The position numbers and the translations under genes were made by a program. Of a DNA stretch of 64,000 bases, positions 60,107-64,000 are shown piece by piece. Within the stretch, counting starts at the first letter, position 1; every line of letters starts with the position of its first letter. This stretch comes from Juglans regia. Its lineage: Eukaryota; Streptophyta; Magnoliopsida; Fagales; Juglandaceae. The notes under the pieces were generated by a model. It worked only from the letters and a program-made list of their open reading frames with translations. It was not told the origin of the DNA and searched no databases. Where the stretch lies: contig NC_049915.1 in NCBI RefSeq assembly GCF_001411555.2, forward strand, positions 18,366,640 to 18,430,639, read 5' to 3'.

Positions 60107-61228
60107 ATGGCTGCCTTCATGAGCATGAAAACAACCAAGACCAAGAAGATGAAAAGGACCGACCTTGAGCTCGACTGCTTCCACGACGACTTCTCCGATC
60201 TCTCTCTCTCTTCCCCCGCTCGAAAGATTCGCCGCCTGGTACTTTTCCCCCTTTTTCCCTTCCCCTTATTTATTGATCTCTTGCTTGTTGTTGTGATTTT
60301 CCTCCTCTCTCTTTCTCTCTCTCGCTCTCTATGCGTTTGTCTAATTACTGTAGTTCGATTTTCTGTCTTAGGATGCGGAGTTGCCGCCAATTATGGAGGA
60401 AGAGCCAGAGATTCCTCGGGGAGTACGAGAAGGAGTTGGAGTTACTGACGCTTTTGAATTGGAATCGGAATATCCGTTCAATGATGAGAAGGCCATTGTT
60501 CTCTTCAAGCCTTTAAATAGACCTCCTCTTTTACATTCTCCGGCTTCGGATCTCTCTCTCTCCGTTGATTCTCACATAATGTCTGGCTTTAAGAGTAAGC
60601 ACCCATCGTCCATTCACCTTCCAAGTCCGCGTCTTTCGTTTGTTTGGCAATGATTGAATGATAAACCTGTCATAAACAATTCAAATGTTACATCAGTATA
60701 GTCTATTCGGAATACTGCAGAAAATCTTATCCTAATTCTAAGAGAGAGTTTTTTTTTTTTTTTTTTTTTGAGTTACAAACTATATGGAGGAGGATTTGCG
60801 TGTTACAAACTGTATGAAGGAGGAGTTGCGTGTTTTTGGTTTCTTAGAAATTTGTGTACTGTTTGGCAGATCAATTATTTGGGTCAAACCAGTATGGTCA
60901 AGTAAAATCAGCTGAAGAAGAGGAACCCATAAAAGACGAGAATAATGGTTGTTTGGCTGTTGTTCCTTGGGTTCCATCTCACCGTCGTCCTGCTCCGGCC
61001 ACCGAGGTTCCCCAGTTGATGGAGGAGGCTGAAGAAATGGTTGCAGCTATGGATATTGAAGAAGATAACAACAAAAGCAATGCGAGCATAGAGCAAAGCC
61101 ACCCAAGTGTGCATAATATGTACGGTGGAATTGTGGGAAGCGAGAGCTTATATCAGTGGCAGCAACAGCATTGCATGATACCACAGCTTCCCCAAAACAC
61201 ATACACTCCCATTTCATGGTTCCGGTAA
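60107..61228 (+). CDS. Acidic plant protein of unknown function, 3 exons
   Basis: Exons 60107-60238, 60372-60594 and 60870-61228 join in frame at GT-AG junctions to code 237 residues. I do not recognise the family. Near the N terminus is a lysine-rich stretch (TTKTKKMKRTDLELDCFHDD), then LSSPARKIRRLDAELPPIME spanning the first junction. The middle is rich in acidic residues and prolines. The last exon carries EEPIKDENNGCLAVVPWVPS, a glutamate- and methionine-rich helix (QLMEEAEEMVAAMDIEEDNN) and a glutamine-rich end (YQWQQQHCMIPQLPQN) finishing in PISWFR. There is no signal peptide or membrane segment. The basic KKMKR and RKIRR could direct it to the nucleus, and acidic plus Q-rich parts would fit a transcriptional co-regulator, but this is inference. 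Intact frame, consensus splice sites and a CT-rich leader make a real gene likely. Confidence 0.82.
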
Positions 61229-62149
61229 TAAAATATTTGTAGGGTGTCTAGTCTCCATTTTTGGTCTTTTATTTCTTTGGTTGTGATGGAGGGTAGAGCT
61301 GAATTAGAAAATATATACAGTATATGGGATTGGGAAACTGAGTAATGAGAATGGTGCCCCTTTCCTGGTAAGCTAGCTTTTGCTTGGTGGGAAATTATCT
61401 TAAGATGTTGATTGGTTTCTTTCAGCTGAAGTCAATTCGGATTTTGGAGAATTAGCTGGTAGAAAGAAAAGGCAAGTATTGGTGTAGAAAAACTGTGCTG
61501 TAATGTTCAACCAATGTATAAATTCATGTGTATTTCCTCATACTCAGTCTACACTATGCATTCTCTTTGAATTGATATGGACCTCTTTGATATGGATCTC
61601 TTTGACTCGATATAAGTAGTCTCTATGTTATCCTATAGAAACAAAGGACAATTGTCACTTTCTGAATAGGAACTCATTTTCTGGTTAAGTTCAATAGAAA
61701 TTAGCACTATTTCTTGAAAACAAGACAACCTTTTCAAAATGGATAATGCTAATGAATGTACTTTGATGCAACTACAAGCTTGTAAGAAAGTGTAGACGAC
61801 GAATGGAAGTCACTTCTAGTGGGAACGTTGCTTATCAAGTGTATATCACCTAGTTTCTTTAACATCATGTACGTACATTCTTAAAAGATTCAATGCTCAA
61901 AAGACATGAAGTCGAGACCAAATGATGGTGAAGATTCTGTGAGGATGATGACGGACGCGGCTAGGGAAGAAGATGAGATATTCTACGGGATTATTTAGAA
62001 TCAAACTTGGCGTTAGTCAATTATATCTCTTAACAAAAACAACATTTTAAGCATTTCAGGTCCAGAACTTTTTTTTATTGGCACCAGATCGATGATGGGA
62101 TCAGTGTCCTGACTAATTTCGGAAGTGTTTCCTGTAAGTGAACTTGGTA
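61229..62149. other. 3' flank and intergenic DNA
   Basis: Presumed 3' untranslated region of the previous gene followed by moderately AT-rich DNA. No other gene was seen. Confidence 0.5.
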
Positions 62150-63116
62150 TGATTTAAGGTCCTAAAAATTTATAAATCTCATATATGAGGATGCAACTCC
62201 CACCCAAAAAGATTCTTCCTTTCCCATCACAAACTTGGGAGAGCATCTTTCTTGCAAAAAACGAGACAAGTATCACGGACGGAGCTGGAAATGTCCCTCG
62301 AACACTGAGCCAACCCGTAGAGTTTCTTCCTCTCATTCAGCTCTAAACTCCCGCTTGCAAACATCCTCTGCCTCTGCAGAGCTTTCATGGCCACTTGTCT
62401 CGACAACTTTGTCGTTCTTTCTCTGAAGCCAGTTTGTTTTCAGAGATGAGATGAGATGAGTTGAGATTAAAGTTAAAAAATTGAATAAAATATTGTTAAA
62501 ATATATTTTTTAATATTATTGTTGTTTTGGGATTTGAAAAAGTTGAATTGTTTATTTTATTTTGTGTGGGGATTTGAGAAAGTTGTAATGATGAGGTGAG
62601 GTGAGGTGAGATGAGATGAGATGAGATGAGATGTTTTTGGAAAATAAACAAGGCAGTCTCGCTTGCATTCATGTTATCGCCGCACAGCACCTTGCCATTG
62701 TACATAGTCCAGCTGGCCTAGAAAATCATCGTTCATATACTTCGACAGACGACAGGCAAAGCTCCGACCATATATGATTGCACCTTTGTTATGTGGGCAT
62801 GCAAAGCTTGAGGGTTTCTATGCTTGCATTTCCGACAGTCTGAGCATGTCCACAAGTCCATGATATATGCTTTGTTTTGGCTATGGCCCTTGGAACTGAT
62901 ACCGAAAACTCCGAGAGGCATTTCGTATTACAGATATCGTGTCAGCTCTTTTACGTTTGTTTCGTAAGGTGGTCTTTGGAGAACAACATCTTGGGACTTG
63001 AACAGACATGATAGAGAGGTCTGAAACCAGAAGCAGCTTTGAAAAGAAGAACGACGGTGGCGATTATTAGCAGATAAAGAGAAGAGGGGAATCTTTAGAA
63101 GAGGATTCTGAGACAT
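62150..63116 (-). pseudogene. DUF26/gnk2 cysteine-rich secretory protein pseudogene
   Basis: On the minus strand the remains run in family order across several frames. There is an ATG at 63116, a signal-peptide-like IIATVVLLFKAASG, the mature start FRPLYHVCSS, then QRPPYETNVKELTRYL and GISSKGHSQNKAY of the first gnk2 domain, then CPHNKGAII and DDFLGQLDY. The second domain reads TGFRERTTKLSRQVAMKALQ, LYGLAQCSRDISSS and, last, DGKGRIFLGGSC. Intact members are secreted or form receptor-kinase ectodomains, two gnk2 domains each with C-x8-C-x2-C. Here frames change at least four times, stops occur, the second cysteine of the second motif is Arg (SSVRDTC), and a miniature element splits the gene. 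No kinase domain follows. The two-domain form without kinase fits a CRRSP. Confidence 0.88.
62434..62655 (+). mobile_element. Family 1 miniature element inserted in the DUF26 pseudogene
   Basis: Inserted between the linker (…NMNASETAL on the minus strand) and TGFRERTTKL of the second gnk2 domain. It starts TTGTTTTCAGAGATGAGATG, has all family blocks (AAAATATTGTTAAAATATAT, GAAAAAGTTGAATTGTTTAT) and ends GATGAGATGTTTTTGGAAAA. The ends are imperfect inverted repeats of each other. Confidence 0.85.
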
Positions 63117-64000
63117 GACTATTTGAACATTCGATCGAAAGGGTAATTTCTTGCTCGGTCTTCGTCGAGTAATGTTTGGAGAAAAAAATTTGAGAATTTC
63201 TAACCTCATCTCATTACCCAAACATGCTCTAAGGATGGCGATCTTATGCTTTTGTTGATTCATTCATGTAGGAAGGAGAACTATAAATTATTTGGTCAAT
63301 GTAGCAGAAAATGTTTTTCTAGTGAAGAGAAAAAAGAGAGGCTGGAGAAGCATGGAGTCAAAGATATACAGGTCAGTCCTGTCAGCTTAAACTTTCATCC
63401 AAATAAGCTTTGGATTTCACATGCTTGAAGTTCTTAGTTGCATACTGATTCATTATCACGTTGTATTTCCACTGCTCTGCAAATGCTTGAACCAGGCAAT
63501 TGGCCTGCACAATTATGACCTCAACTTCACATATGATAATATGATTCATCATGGGTCTGATTCTGTATGCAAATCCCAGGTAACTAAAAGTAAATACTGC
63601 TGATGGTTATGAGACACAGATTTACTGTATAAAATTTTGAAATGATCTTGCTGTATAAAAAGTAATTCCCTAGCTTCTCTCAGGTAGCCAAATAGAATTA
63701 TAGAATACCTAAAGCCACAAATCACGATAAATTCACCTAAAATCTGAAATTTTAGAAATTAGACTCTCCTATCTCTCCATCACATAAATAAGCAAGAGAG
63801 GCCCCAAGGGAAACATGATGAATATATCAGAAAAGACAGAGCTTGATCGTTAAAGATTTAGTATTCTTGACAAGTGACAACAAAGGCGATACAAAGTCCA
63901 ACAAGCACTAGCTGAACAAAACATACTACAGGTTTTCAAAGAAAATGCATACATTCCCTGTTATGAAAAGGATGATTGTGTGGTCCAATAGAGCACCTAG
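63117..64000. other. Unassigned flank with exon-like segments
   Basis: Two short open stretches on the plus strand are bounded by plausible splice signals: about 63274-63371 (reads KENYKLFGQCSRK, EEKKERLEKHGVKDIQ, then GTCAGT) and about 63497-63580 (after ACCAG; reads AIGLHNYDLNFTYDN, ending before GTAACT). They could be exons of a gene that continues past the window, but no family was recognised and no start codon is fixed. Confidence 0.3.

Noticed and set aside
63497..63580. Nucleoside diphosphate kinase exon (because of a HHGSDSV stretch)
   Set aside because: The match is seven residues long and the neighbouring conserved NDK sequence is missing.

Overview
This window is nuclear DNA from a eudicot plant, probably a woody species. 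The evidence is genes split by GT-AG introns, typical angiosperm gene families, AT-rich intergenic DNA full of small inverted-repeat transposons, a Ty1/copia element primed by initiator-Met tRNA, and an L1-type LINE whose ORF2 carries a plant-style RNase H. The dominant 'GAGATGAGATGAG' miniature element reminds me of Fagales genomes such as walnut and pecan, but that placement comes from memory and I could not check it.

Five intact host genes can be reconstructed. (1) 6391-8248 (+), a four-exon SRO-type protein (WWE-like region, catalytically dead PARP fold, RST domain). (2) 16680-18266 (-), a four-exon ABC ATPase of the STAR1/ABCI17 type with a 13-nt first coding exon. (3) 23609-27065 (-), a three-exon class I HKT sodium transporter. 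(4) 52963-53433 (+), an intronless SAUR-like auxin-response gene. (5) 60107-61228 (+), a three-exon acidic protein I do not recognise. A sixth gene, a secreted DUF26/gnk2 protein at 62150-63116 (-), is a pseudogene split by a miniature transposon.

Most of the rest is mobile DNA. There is an almost structurally complete but dead copia element (28930-33678, target duplication CCCTT). A full-length but mutated LINE lies at 42265-47859 inside a perfect 15-bp duplication. A solo LTR lies at 49015-49739. A family of non-autonomous elements with TAGGG/TAGGC ends and 8-bp duplications (hAT-like) occurs at 9585-10221, 19220-19843, 34170-35102, 37801-38655 and 58541-59017, with two degraded copies. The copy at 34170-35102 carries a fragment of a JINGUBANG-like WD40 gene and is the best candidate here for a gene-capturing (Pack-type) hAT element.

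Other unusual structure includes a run of perfect hairpins at 1246-1401, a ~1.6-kb AT-rich minisatellite inside a transposon (39655-41290), and two 13-15-bp insertions with 19-23-bp target duplications (about 11.0 and 11.9 kb). There is also a perfect 27-bp inverted repeat at 58297-58390.

The host genes are independent plant genes, not a cluster. Two of them, the STAR1-like and HKT1-like genes, lie on the same strand 5 kb apart, and both families act in ion tolerance (aluminium and sodium), but nothing in the sequence links their expression.
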